A DNA stretch of 64,000 nucleotides. Origin: Methanoregula sp. (GTDB taxonomy: Archaea; Halobacteriota; Methanomicrobia; Methanomicrobiales; Methanospirillaceae). The notes under the pieces are model-generated. The model saw only the letters and a program-made list of their open reading frames with translations, did no database searches and was not told where the DNA came from. Shown piece after piece: positions 30,169-38,939 of this stretch. Positions within the stretch are counted from its first letter, which is position 1; each line of letters begins with the position of its first letter. The stretch covers positions 87,414 through 151,413 of the forward strand of contig NZ_JAQTQD010000001.1 in assembly GCF_028712425.1 (NCBI RefSeq). Direction: 5' to 3'. The position numbers and the translations under genes were made by a program.

Positions 30169-30624
30169 GCTCTGTAGAAAACATATATGAGATAGTGTTA
30201 GATGGGGATGGAGCCACGGGCGCTCGGGGTCTTCCGACCCTCGCCCCGCGAAGAATCCTTCGGATTCTTCTCATCCTCACAGTCTGACGACTGTTCGAAC
30301 CGTGGAACTTGGCAGTATACAAGCTTTAAAAAAATGAAAAACGGGGGTCAAGGGGGCTTGCCCCCTTGGGCTGTCTTCACAGTCATTGGACTGCGAGACG
30401 AGAAGATGCGCGGCATCTTCTCCTTCCTCATGGCCCTGATGGACCATTCGGACTCCCCCACGGGGGAACGACCGCAGGGAGGTTGTAGAATGCCACAGGT
30501 CGTCTGACCTGTAGCAGGAGAAGGTCGGCGACCTTCTCCTGAACGCATCGGCGTTCTTCGAGGAGAGAGGGGGTCACACTCATAATTCCACTGAGTGCGT
30601 TGAGAGAAGGTTTTCTACAGAGCC
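30169..30624. mobile_element. MITE-like element with 14-bp perfect terminal inverted repeats
   Basis: GCTCTGTAGAAAAC at 30169-30182 and its exact complement GTTTTCTACAGAGC at 30611-30624 bound a 456-bp non-coding segment. The ten bases AAAAAAATGA occur directly outside the left end (30159-30168) and one base beyond the right end (30626-30635), as a target-site duplication would, although this sequence is of low complexity. The inside has no transposase and consists largely of consecutive hairpins. The block shares its terminal motif with the segment at 26502 and a 20-bp internal sequence with 26959-26978. Confidence 0.6.
30227..30556. repeat. Array of ten consecutive short hairpins
   Basis: Stems and loops follow in close order: 30227-30240 (GGGTC, loop TTCC); 30250-30270 (9-bp stem GAAGAATCC, loop TTC); 30279-30294 (ACAGTC, loop TGAC); 30349-30368 (CAAGGGGG, loop CTTG); 30380-30393 (CAGTC, loop ATTG); 30400-30422 (10-bp stem, loop GCG); 30454-30467 (TCCCCC, loop AC); 30495-30512 (ACAGGTC, loop GTCT); 30515-30541 (12-bp stem, loop GGC); 30541-30556 (GAACGC, loop ATCG). 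The listed stems have no mismatches, while stem sequences differ from one another. Confidence 0.8.
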
Positions 30625-30675
30625 AAAAAAATGAGACTATCACATCCCATTCTTTACGGTGAAAAAAATGCGGTA

Positions 30676-31728
30676 TTATTTCTTCAAATGCACATCCATC
30701 TGCGGGAACGGGATCTCGATACCCTCTTCTGCGAACCGCTCGGCAATGCGGGTATTGATTATGTCCTTCACTTCATCCGGGACATTGTATTTTTTCATCC
30801 AGACACGGAGGATGAAGTTCAGGCTGGACTCGGCAAACTCGGTGAAGAAGACCGTGGGCTTCGGGTCTTCAAGAAGGTACTCCGTGTTGCGGATGGCCTC
30901 GCGTGCAATCTCGAGCAGGATTGTCTTGACCCGTTTCGGGTCGGTGCCATATGCGACAGTCACTGGAATAGTGAGACGGAGTTTCTCGTCCGGCTCCGAG
31001 TAGTTCACGATGACGTTTGTCGTTATCTTGTTGTTGGGCAGGGTCACGACCTGGTAATCAAGGGTTTTAATCCGCGTGCTGCGGGTACCGACCGATATGA
31101 CATCCCCATAATAATCATCGATCCTGACACGGTCCCCCACCTTGAACGGCTTGTCGACCTTGATGATCGCTCCGCCAAAGAAGTTGGAGATGAAGTCCTG
31201 GGCCGCGAGTGCAACAGCGATACCTGCGATACCCGCACCGGCCAGGAACGGGGTGATATCGATGTTGAAGACCTTGAGCACCGCCATGATCGCGGCAAAC
31301 CATATGACATAGCGGATCACCAGTTCCAAAAGATCAATGAGCCGGTCATCGAGGTCGGTATCGGATTTCCCGGCAAGGATCCGCCCGTACGTTGCAATGA
31401 TATCGTGGAGGAGCGAGGAGACGATCCAGGCGCTGATGAGAATATAGAAGGAGGTGACGTAGGCCGGGTTAAGGAGAAACTTCGCATTCTCCGGAAGGAT
31501 GTCAAACCAGATAACGGCAAGGTATACCGAGATGACGATAATGGTGATCTGGACCGGGATGCCGAGAGCGGCAATGAGGATGTCATCCCATTTCGTCTCG
31601 GTGGTTTCGGCCTTGGCTTCCAGCCACCTGACAAACGCGCGGACAAAAAACGCGATGATTATGCCGGCAAGGATGGTGAGGGCAGCAAAGATATAATTTG
31701 GTTGGAATCCTGCGAATTCGAGCACCAT
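30676..31728 (-). CDS. MscS-family mechanosensitive ion channel
   Basis: A small-conductance mechanosensitive channel that opens under membrane tension to release solutes during osmotic downshock. It has 350 residues from ATG 31728. Three or more transmembrane helices lie in the first 190 residues. The pore helix carries the Gly/Ala pattern AGIAGIAVALAAQDF and is followed by the typical beta domain start FFGGAIIKVDKPFKVGDRV. The alpha/beta cytoplasmic domain ends FPQMDVHLKK. An upstream in-frame ATG (32001) would add 91 residues that overlap hypD antisense and look non-coding, so it is rejected. It is divergent from hypD with only 46 bp between start codons. Confidence 0.92.
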   Translation of the reverse strand: MVLEFAGFQPNYIFAALTILAGIIIAFFVRAFVRWLEAKAETTETKWDDILIAALGIPVQITIIVISVYLAVIWFDILPENAKFLLNPAYVTSFYILISAWIVSSLLHDIIATYGRILAGKSDTDLDDRLIDLLELVIRYVIWFAAIMAVLKVFNIDITPFLAGAGIAGIAVALAAQDFISNFFGGAIIKVDKPFKVGDRVRIDDYYGDVISVGTRSTRIKTLDYQVVTLPNNKITTNVIVNYSEPDEKLRLTIPVTVAYGTDPKRVKTILLEIAREAIRNTEYLLEDPKPTVFFTEFAESSLNFILRVWMKKYNVPDEVKDIINTRIAERFAEEGIEIPFPQMDVHLKK

Positions 31729-31774
31729 ATACGTACACTTATGTGAGTTTACAGTTAATACTTCCGGGACTTTT

Positions 31775-32803
31775 ATGGCGACGGGAAAGGAGATTGCAGA
31801 CACGCTGCACGACATGGTTGACCGGGAGATGACCTTCATGCATATCTGCGGCACGCATGAGGCCGCGATCGCCCGGACCGGCCTCCGGAGCCTGCTCCCG
31901 GAACAGCTGAAGATCGTGATGGGGCCCGGCTGCCCGGTCTGCATCACGCCGCAGGGCGAGATCGATGCAGCACTCGACCTTGTCGACAAAAACTGCATCA
32001 TCGCAACCTACGGCGACCTGCTCCGCGTACCCGGCACCCGGGGCTCGCTTGAGTCCTGCGGCGGCGATGTCCGGGTTGTACAGGGTGTGCACAAGGCTGT
32101 CGGGATCGCGCAAAAGACCGACAAGGAGGTTGTCTTCATCTCGGTTGGCTTTGAGACCACGGCCCCCACCGTTGCCGCAACTCTCCTGACAAAACCGCCG
32201 GAGAACTTTTCGATCCTCTCCTGTCACCGCATTGTCCCGCCCGCCATGAAATGGCTGCTCGACCAGGGCGAGGCAAAGCTGCACGGGTTTATGCTCCCCG
32301 GCCATGTCTGCACGGTGATGGGGTACGAGGAGTACGAGGCGTTTCCCGTGCCGCAGGTCGTTGCCGGCTTCGAGGCCGAGGACATCCTCTTAGGCCTGCT
32401 GATGCTCGTGAAGCAGGTGAAAGAAGGGACGCACCGGGTTGACAATGCCTACCCGCGTGCTGTCAGCCGCGAAGGAAACGTCAAGGCGAAGAAGCTGATG
32501 TACGAAGTCTTCGAGCCGTCCGATGTCGAGTGGCGGGGCTTCCCGGTTATTCCCGGGTCAGGGCTCCGGCTCAAAAAAGAGTTCGAGCAGTACGATGCGC
32601 AGAAGAAGTTCGGCATTGTCTTTAAGCACGTGAGCAAGCACTCGGCCTGCATCTGCGACCGGGTGCTCCGCGGGCTTGCCACGCCTTCGGACTGCAAACT
32701 GTTCGGGAAAGTCTGCTCTCCCCGTACTCCGGTGGGCCCGTGCATGGTCAGCCACGAGGGCGCATGCAAGATCTGGCATATGTACCAGGCAAAGAAGGCG
32801 TGA
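31775..32803 (+). CDS. hypD: Hydrogenase maturation factor HypD
   Basis: HypD carries an Fe-S cluster and acts with HypC in assembling the Fe(CN)2CO centre of [NiFe] hydrogenases. It has 342 residues, full length. All family motifs are visible: HICGTHEAAI, GPGCPVCITP, FETTAPT, CHRIVPPAM, PGHVCTVMG, and the C-terminal Cys cluster SACICDRVLRG, SDCKLFGKVCSPRTP and GPCMVSHEGACKIW. The start ATG is the first of the frame. No Shine-Dalgarno is obvious, so a short-leader or leaderless mRNA is likely. Other hyp genes are not adjacent. Confidence 0.97.
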   Translation: MATGKEIADTLHDMVDREMTFMHICGTHEAAIARTGLRSLLPEQLKIVMGPGCPVCITPQGEIDAALDLVDKNCIIATYGDLLRVPGTRGSLESCGGDVRVVQGVHKAVGIAQKTDKEVVFISVGFETTAPTVAATLLTKPPENFSILSCHRIVPPAMKWLLDQGEAKLHGFMLPGHVCTVMGYEEYEAFPVPQVVAGFEAEDILLGLLMLVKQVKEGTHRVDNAYPRAVSREGNVKAKKLMYEVFEPSDVEWRGFPVIPGSGLRLKKEFEQYDAQKKFGIVFKHVSKHSACICDRVLRGLATPSDCKLFGKVCSPRTPVGPCMVSHEGACKIWHMYQAKKA

Positions 32804-33092
32804 GAATTTTCTTTTCCAGTTTTTTATCAATAGAGAACGTAACGAACAACCCTTTTTTCAATTGCTCAATATGAGATACCGACCATTCCATCGCAATTGA
32901 TAGATCTGCCGCCTGCCCACCTGGCTGCACGATAAGATGCCGCACTGGGAAGGGCTCATCATGCCAGAGGTTTGGTGGTTACACCCCCATACAGGTATTT
33001 CCGGGGAAAACCACAAATTCCGATTGCGGGGAGTGGTCTTGATTGAGGGATCGTATTAAAAAAGTATTTAAAAAGGTGTTTATTAGGGGAAC

Positions 33093-34538
33093 TTACTTTT
33101 TCCCGAACAGCGAGTTGAACCAGTTGACGATACCGTCAAATATTCCGCCCTGCTGGGTCGGGGTTGCAACGGGCGCCATCTGGGTCGGTGCCGGAGTCAC
33201 TGCGGGAGCTGCTGTTGTCACCCGGGGCTGGTATGGGGTAACCTGGGCGAGTTCACCGATGGTCTTGATGCCTGCTGCTGCCTGAGACTTGTAGAACACG
33301 GCATACGTGCTGAAGTGGGTGACCTGGGCGCTGACCGTGTGGGTGACCGGGTCGACAACGGTCGGTACTTCCACCCATGCATTGGTTGCCGGATCGAAGG
33401 TCTGGATAGTCATCGCTGCAATGTTGCCGTTGACTGCCGCAAGTGCATCTGCCCACTGCGCTGCGGTCATGGTGAAGGATACAGTGACAGGTGATCCTGA
33501 GAACTGCGCTCCTTCGGGACCGCATTCAATGGCCAGGCCGGAGAAAGAGAAGGTTCCGCTCGTTGCCGTGTCAACAGTAACCGTTGCGGGGTCGAGCGGA
33601 GTGACCGAGATCTCCCCTACCGGCTGGCCGGGGTTCGGTGTCCCGGGTCCCATGACTGCTGTTGTACCGACATTGATACTGACTGATGACGAATACCCTG
33701 CGTCCGGATCTGTTTCAATCTCATAATTGGCAAGGACCTGGCCCTGCTCATTGTGGGCAATGGTTGCCGTGGTCGCCGTTGTTCCCTGCACCGGGGCTAA
33801 CTGGGCTGGAGCCTGCTGCTGGGGTGCAGCGGGACCGACAGGTCCTGCAGGTCCTTCAGGAGCGCCGCCATACCCTTCACTCCCTCCGCTCGGGTTGGGT
33901 GGGGTCGGGGGCTGGGTTATGGTGAAGCTCTTTTGTTTAACCACGCTGTCCTTATCGCTTATTGTGATGGTGATAGTCCCGGTTTTCACTTCCTTGATAG
34001 TGAAACTTAAATCATTCGTGGAATGTTGAGGAGCGTCCACCGTCCCTGATACGGAGAAATCTATCCCGACATTCCCACCGGTTTTTGTCCCGGTTAATGT
34101 AAAATCGTATGTATCGGCTTTAATGTTGCTCTCGATGGTGATGTCAGGATTACCTGAATAGGGATCCCGATTTTGATTTACTTCAGTGGAATCGGAATGC
34201 CGTTTGATTGTTAGCGAAGTAGCTCCAGAAACTCCGTTTGTAAATTTTAACGCTGTCTTAGATGAGCCACTTTTAAAACCGAACGGCAGTACCACATCTG
34301 GAAGAGTTACCGTGTTTCCTGTAGTATCAAGATTTGAAGAGGTAATCTGGTATTTGAACGTATCACCAGCATCAAGATTTGTGATTTGAGCGGTAATGAC
34401 AGTGCCGGAATGAATCGCTGCTCCGTCTGCAGGTGCAGTGAATTCTGCGTCAAATTGTGCTGCCGAGACTGCCGGCACCAGGGCGCAGCAGAGCATGGCA
34501 ACAAGGACAAGCATAAGAAGGTCGTGTTTTTGTCTCAT
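33093..34538 (-). CDS. Secreted surface protein with proline-rich linker
   Basis: A 481-residue exported protein. The signal peptide ends near residue 27 (CCALVPAVSAAQ). Residues 30-205 are beta-rich and Thr/Ser-rich, resembling Ig-like modules. A low-complexity hinge of Pro, Gly, Ala and Gln follows at about 206-250. A second beta domain at about 255-410 contains FDPATNAWVEVPT and THFSTYAVFY, typical of large archaeal and bacterial cell-surface proteins. The tail is a Thr/Pro/Ala-rich stretch and an amphipathic end (GIFDGIVNWFNSLFGKK) that might lie on the membrane. The start has GGGGGAT a few bases upstream. Two T runs follow the stop codon. Function is presumably structural or adhesive. 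Confidence 0.75.
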   Translation of the reverse strand: MRQKHDLLMLVLVAMLCCALVPAVSAAQFDAEFTAPADGAAIHSGTVITAQITNLDAGDTFKYQITSSNLDTTGNTVTLPDVVLPFGFKSGSSKTALKFTNGVSGATSLTIKRHSDSTEVNQNRDPYSGNPDITIESNIKADTYDFTLTGTKTGGNVGIDFSVSGTVDAPQHSTNDLSFTIKEVKTGTITITISDKDSVVKQKSFTITQPPTPPNPSGGSEGYGGAPEGPAGPVGPAAPQQQAPAQLAPVQGTTATTATIAHNEQGQVLANYEIETDPDAGYSSSVSINVGTTAVMGPGTPNPGQPVGEISVTPLDPATVTVDTATSGTFSFSGLAIECGPEGAQFSGSPVTVSFTMTAAQWADALAAVNGNIAAMTIQTFDPATNAWVEVPTVVDPVTHTVSAQVTHFSTYAVFYKSQAAAGIKTIGELAQVTPYQPRVTTAAPAVTPAPTQMAPVATPTQQGGIFDGIVNWFNSLFGKK

Positions 34539-34984
34539 AATCAGTATCCCCCATCAATATATCCAACTTTATTATTTCGTTCTCTGATAAATCTTCTGAT
34601 TACCATTGTGTCATAGTATTAAAACATTTGCCACCATTTTTCCTCTTTGACAGTACTTTAAAGATGGATTTAAACCTTTTGAGGAAAATTCTGTCATTTT
34701 TGCGGATTTTCGCAGGAATCGGAAGGAGAGATGGGGTGCGTTGGCGCTGAATACTGTGGTTTTCTGACAGGGTTGTGGTTTTTCTTCCGGCGTAAATGAG
34801 GTATTTTAGCCTGCAAATTGCCGGGCAATTATCAAACGGACGTTTGTGCATGGCCGGAGTATTTTTCGCGTATTATTGATTGTGGAATGAAAGAAATAAA
34901 TGGAATAATGGTGGATGTATGTTTCCTGAGTATATTTTCAAAAAATTGGAAAATTTCAAAAATTGACGACGAAAGAAGACCGAT
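34539..34984. other. Divergent intergenic region with a 15-bp palindrome
   Basis: About 446 AT-rich bases separate the surface protein gene from the polysaccharide locus. No gene is seen. A perfect palindrome AATTGCCGGGCAATT (34816-34830, arms of 7 around one G) lies 155 bp upstream of the glycosyltransferase start and could be an operator for the locus; this is inference from position and symmetry only. Confidence 0.4.
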
Positions 34985-36673
34985 ATGACTGACAGCGGCA
35001 TATACCCGATTCCGATCCCATCTGATCCGCCGATTACGAGCGGAGAAGAACATTCAGAAAAGACTGGAGAGTTTAAGGTTTCACCAGATCCCCGTATCGC
35101 TGTTGTCATACCGGCGCAGAACAATGAATTATCCATTGGCAGTCTTGTTCTTCTTGCGCGCCAGTATACGCCTCACGTGATTGTTGTTGATGACAACTCG
35201 TATGACAATACCGCTACTGTCTCCGAACATGCAGGTGCAACAGTCATCAATGCCCGGGAATATGACGAAGGGCGGGTCTTTTCGATCCTTGCCGGGTGTC
35301 GGAGAGCACTCGGGTACGGGTGCACGGTAGTTATTCTCATCGACAGTTCCGGAAAGCACCTGACACGGGATATCCCTGCGATTGCTGAACCGGTTTTAAA
35401 CGGCAGTACCGATCTTGTCATTGGATCCCGTTATTTGAAAGGACGAAGAGTCATTCCCCCTTTCCGGTTCAATAATGGCGTTAAGGAAGGGAAGCTCGAG
35501 AAATCGCAGCATGAGTTCAGGAGCACAGACCCGGAATCAACATTCCGGGCATTAAGCGTGAAAGGGGTCATGTTGCTCGACTTGCTCCCGAACAACGAAC
35601 AATTCGATTCCCTCATGGTCACCCTTTTTTCCCGGAAGGGGCTGTCTGTCCAGGACATGGCCATTACTCGTCGGAAAGACCTGACCGCCGCAGCAGAATG
35701 CGACGCTAAGGTGTGCCTGTACCGCGGAAGTAAGATTGGGGTCGTTGTCCCTGCATATAATGAGGAGCGACTGATTGGAGATACATTGGCCGGCATTCCG
35801 GAGTTTGTATGCCGGGTGTATGTAGTGAACGATTGCTCGAAAGACCGGACGCAGGAAGTTGTAGAATATTATGCAAAAAACGATCCATCCATCGTCCCCA
35901 TTACGCATGAGGTGAACCAGGGAGTTGGTGCAGCAATCGTTACCGGATACAAAAAAGCGCTGGAAGACAAGATGGACTATGTGGCCGTGATGGCCGGAGA
36001 TAACCAAATGGATCCGCGATTCCTCCCGGAACTACTCGATCCTGTTGTCGAACAGCGCTGCGATTACACCATGGGTAACCGGCTCATCAACCAGGAATTC
36101 CGGAAGGGCATGAGCAAGTGGCGGTATCTCGGCAACAGTGTTCTGACAATGCTTACGAAGATAGCATCCGGTTACTGGCAGATGATGGATCCCCAGAATG
36201 GATATACAGTAATCTCGCGACGGGCGCTCGAACGGATCAGTCTTACCGGCATCTACCCACGCTATGGGTATTGTAACGATGTCCTTGTGAAGCTGAACGT
36301 TCTCGGTTTCCGGGTCATCAATGTCCCGCACCCGGCACGGTACGGGATGGAGAAGTCGAAGATTAAGTATAGTACGTATATTTACCGGGTGTCGTGGCTG
36401 TTGCTGAAAGATTTCCTCTGGCGGCTGAAGATGAAGTATATTGTACTGAACTTCCACCCGCTGGTGTTTTTCTATGTGGCGGGGGCGGTGTTTACGGGGA
36501 TTGGCATAATTGGTGGACTGTATACATTATACTATAAATACATCCTTGATTATGCCATGTTTGTTCCCCTAACCGTTTCCTTGCTTATGTTTGGATTCGG
36601 GTTGCAGATGCTGTTCTTTGCAATGTTCTATGATATGGAGCAGGAGAAGATGCCGAATGGGTGGTATCAGTAA
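34985..36673 (+). CDS. Glycosyltransferase with two tandem GT2 domains and C-terminal membrane helices
   Basis: A 562-residue protein holding two family 2 (GT-A fold) domains. The first, at about 35-235, begins RIAVVIPAQNNE and has VVDDNSYDNT, but at the usual metal-binding site has only LIDSSGKH. The second, at about 243-480, begins IGVVVPAYNEE, has VVNDCSKDRT, and AGDNQMDP at the metal site, so it looks like the active unit, close to dolichol-phosphate mannose synthase-like enzymes. The end has two transmembrane helices. The likely role is sugar transfer to a lipid carrier on the cytoplasmic face at the head of the surface-glycan locus. Its composition matches the genome background, unlike the AT-rich genes that follow 15 bp downstream. 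Confidence 0.85.
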   Translation: MTDSGIYPIPIPSDPPITSGEEHSEKTGEFKVSPDPRIAVVIPAQNNELSIGSLVLLARQYTPHVIVVDDNSYDNTATVSEHAGATVINAREYDEGRVFSILAGCRRALGYGCTVVILIDSSGKHLTRDIPAIAEPVLNGSTDLVIGSRYLKGRRVIPPFRFNNGVKEGKLEKSQHEFRSTDPESTFRALSVKGVMLLDLLPNNEQFDSLMVTLFSRKGLSVQDMAITRRKDLTAAAECDAKVCLYRGSKIGVVVPAYNEERLIGDTLAGIPEFVCRVYVVNDCSKDRTQEVVEYYAKNDPSIVPITHEVNQGVGAAIVTGYKKALEDKMDYVAVMAGDNQMDPRFLPELLDPVVEQRCDYTMGNRLINQEFRKGMSKWRYLGNSVLTMLTKIASGYWQMMDPQNGYTVISRRALERISLTGIYPRYGYCNDVLVKLNVLGFRVINVPHPARYGMEKSKIKYSTYIYRVSWLLLKDFLWRLKMKYIVLNFHPLVFFYVAGAVFTGIGIIGGLYTLYYKYILDYAMFVPLTVSLLMFGFGLQMLFFAMFYDMEQEKMPNGWYQ

Positions 36674-36688
36674 TTCATTTTTGATATT

Positions 36689-37450
36689 ATGGACTTTACT
36701 ATAGAAAAATATGAAAACTTGTGTTCTGCATTATCGCAGTTCTTTGAGATTTTTCCGGTCAATCGATATCTCATAGAAAAACCACAGAAAAATTTTTTAA
36801 TTCTCAGACATGATATCGACAGAAAAATTTGCAATGCACTTCAGATGGCAAAATTCGAGCATACAAGAGGCATTCAGTCAACATATTATTTTCGCTATCC
36901 CTATACATTTAAACCAGATATGATTAAAAAAATTCAGTCATTAGGCCATGAAATTGGTTACCACTACGAGGTATTAAGTAAATCAAAAGGAAATTTTCCC
37001 GAAGCCATACAACTTTTTGAAAATGAACTTACAGAATTTAAAAAAATCTGCGACATTCAGACCATTTGCATGCATGGAAGCCCTTTGTCAAAATTTAATA
37101 ACCTTGATTTGTGGAAGAAATATGAGTACTCACGATTTGGTATCATCGGGGAGGCTTTTTTATCAGTCAAGAATATTCCCTACTTTTCCGATACGGGTAG
37201 ATCATGGTCTGGTGAAAACAATCTGCGCGATCATATAGATGAAAAAGAATGTATCGGAATTTGCCATTCCACAGATGATCTGATCAAAAAAATTCAACAA
37301 AATTCCTTCTCAAAGCTTTATCTGAACATTCATTCTGAGCGATGGGCAACCTCCAATCGAGACTGGATATATCAACAATGTTTTGATGAATGTGTAAATA
37401 TTGGGAAAAAAGTGATCCGGCGGGTTCGAAATGTTACTCATCATAAATGA
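36689..37450 (+). CDS. Polysaccharide deacetylase-like (NodB superfamily) protein
   Basis: A 253-residue protein. The motif LILRHDIDR (about 41-49) matches the Asp-Asp start of NodB-type deacetylases, HEIGYHYE (about 94-101) resembles the second motif with metal-binding His residues, and CMHGSP provides a further His. The fold may act on acetylated sugars of the surface glycan or on related substrates; an intracellular location is likely because no signal peptide is present. The gene overlaps the next one by 20 bases, so the two are probably co-translated. Assignment is by motif only. Confidence 0.6.
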   Translation: MDFTIEKYENLCSALSQFFEIFPVNRYLIEKPQKNFLILRHDIDRKICNALQMAKFEHTRGIQSTYYFRYPYTFKPDMIKKIQSLGHEIGYHYEVLSKSKGNFPEAIQLFENELTEFKKICDIQTICMHGSPLSKFNNLDLWKKYEYSRFGIIGEAFLSVKNIPYFSDTGRSWSGENNLRDHIDEKECIGICHSTDDLIKKIQQNSFSKLYLNIHSERWATSNRDWIYQQCFDECVNIGKKVIRRVRNVTHHK

Positions 37451-38438
37451 TATCTCAGATTGTGATTGGAATAAATTCGTTGATTCGCATCCTCAGGGTA
37501 ATGTCTATCAGCATTCTTCGATATTTGAAATTTATAAAAACACAAAAAATTATGAGCCGGTCCGCTTTGCTCTCTTGGAGGTGGAATCAAAAACCATCAA
37601 AGGTGTGATTCAGGGCGTTATTATCAAGGAAATGAACAACGTGTTCAGTCAATTTTCATCAAGAGCTATTATTTTCGGTGGACCCCTGATTTCTTCAGAT
37701 CTCTCAAAAAAATATGCCTTGGACTTGATTCAAAATTTTGACGATGAAGTGAAAAAACGGACCATATATACAGAAATACGGAATTTATTTGAGATGAAGG
37801 ATACTCTTGACACAATCCCGGATTATTCTTTCATAGAACATCTGAATTTCCTTATTAATCTGGACAGAACAGAGAATGAATTGTGGAAATCAATTCACAA
37901 AGACAGAAGGAAAAACATTACCCGTTCTGAAAAATATGGTTTGGTTTTCGAAGAGATGAAGGACGATTCAAAAATGGATATTTTCTATTCACTTTTGAAA
38001 ACCACGTACACGAATGTCCAAATCCCTCTTGCCGATAAATCATTATTTCTTGCAGCGATGAAACTGCTCGTTCCTTCGGGGCATGCAAAATTTTTCTTGG
38101 CACGGTATGAGGATCGATACATCGGCGCCAGGGCAATATTACTCTATAATAAGACAATTTATGACTGGTACGCTGGTGCCTCTTTGGAAGATTTATCCAA
38201 TTATCCAAATGAATTCCTCGTATGGAATATTCTGAAATGGGGTATTCAGAATAATTATTCAAGATTCGACTTTGGGGGAGCGGGTGATCCCAACAAACCT
38301 TACGGGCCCAGGGAATTTAAAAGACGATTTGGCGGGGATCTGGTTAATTTTGGCCGGTTTACAAAAATTCACAAACCTCACATGATGAAGATCACCCAGT
38401 ACGGATTTGAGCTCTATCGAAAAATTGTATACAAGTAG
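37431..38438 (+). CDS. FemAB/GNAT-like acyl transferase
   Basis: A 335-residue protein with the double-GNAT FemAB/FemX pattern: an N-terminal WNKFVDSHPQGNVYQHSSIFEIYK block, a central SIHKDRRKNITRSEKYG helix, and the C-terminal acetyltransferase core LARYEDRYIGARAILLYNKTIYDWY followed by FDFGGAGDPNKPYGPREFKRRFGG. Proteins of this kind in polysaccharide loci transfer acyl or aminoacyl groups to sugars. It overlaps the upstream gene by 20 bases and lies 9 bp before the next. It has no membrane segment, so it acts on nucleotide- or lipid-linked sugar inside the cell. The donor and acceptor cannot be told. It stops with TAG. Confidence 0.75.
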   Translation: MLLIINDISDCDWNKFVDSHPQGNVYQHSSIFEIYKNTKNYEPVRFALLEVESKTIKGVIQGVIIKEMNNVFSQFSSRAIIFGGPLISSDLSKKYALDLIQNFDDEVKKRTIYTEIRNLFEMKDTLDTIPDYSFIEHLNFLINLDRTENELWKSIHKDRRKNITRSEKYGLVFEEMKDDSKMDIFYSLLKTTYTNVQIPLADKSLFLAAMKLLVPSGHAKFFLARYEDRYIGARAILLYNKTIYDWYAGASLEDLSNYPNEFLVWNILKWGIQNNYSRFDFGGAGDPNKPYGPREFKRRFGGDLVNFGRFTKIHKPHMMKITQYGFELYRKIVYK

Positions 38439-38447
38439 TAATGAGGA

Positions 38448-38939
38448 TTGGTTAAAATGGTCAACATAATAAAAAAAGGTTTTAGAAAAATCTGCCGTTC
38501 TCTTGTAAAGAATGCATTTTTACCCAACTCGATCCGTGTTTTTCTATTGAAAATGACCGGAGTCACTATTGGATCCCAAGTAATCATTAATGAAGGATTT
38601 ACATTAGCTTGCGATATCGGCTACGAAGAAAATTTGATTATTGAGGATCGCGTTGCATTCGGACCTAATGTTACAATTATCATTACATCTCACCCGAACC
38701 ACTCACTCTTAAGAGAATTACACTCAATTTATCCACATTTTGAAGTTTTTGGAAATGTCAGGATAAAACATGATTCCTGGATCGGTGCCGGTAGCATTAT
38801 TTTACCTGATACCTGTATCAATGAATCATCGCTTGTCGGGGCAGGATCCGTGGTAACAAAAGATGTGCCGTCTTTCTGTGTCGTTGCTGGAAATCCCGCA
38901 AAAATAATCCGTGAAATTAGCACTGCGAGGAAAAATTAA
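38448..38939 (+). CDS. Left-handed beta-helix (hexapeptide) acyltransferase
   Basis: A 163-residue protein of the xenobiotic/maltose acetyltransferase type. Hexapeptide repeats run from about 35 to 155: GVTIGSQV, IEDRVAFGPNVTIII, KHDSWIGAGSIILPD and SSLVGAGSVVTKDVPS, ending with VVAGNPAKIIRE, the usual C-terminal signature. The catalytic His is in ITSHPNHS. It likely O- or N-acetylates a sugar of the surface glycan. It shares one base with the following gene (TAATG). Confidence 0.85.
   Translation: MVKMVNIIKKGFRKICRSLVKNAFLPNSIRVFLLKMTGVTIGSQVIINEGFTLACDIGYEENLIIEDRVAFGPNVTIIITSHPNHSLLRELHSIYPHFEVFGNVRIKHDSWIGAGSIILPDTCINESSLVGAGSVVTKDVPSFCVVAGNPAKIIREISTARKN

Noticed and set aside
30227-30556. 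CRISPR array
   Set aside because: The structures are individual palindromes with different sequences; there are no identical direct repeats with regular spacers and no cas genes in the window.
31729-32001. N-terminal extension of the MscS gene to ATG 32001
   Set aside because: The extra 91 residues are antisense to hypD, are Cys/Ser/Arg-rich and lack membrane-channel character; the family-like start is at 31728.
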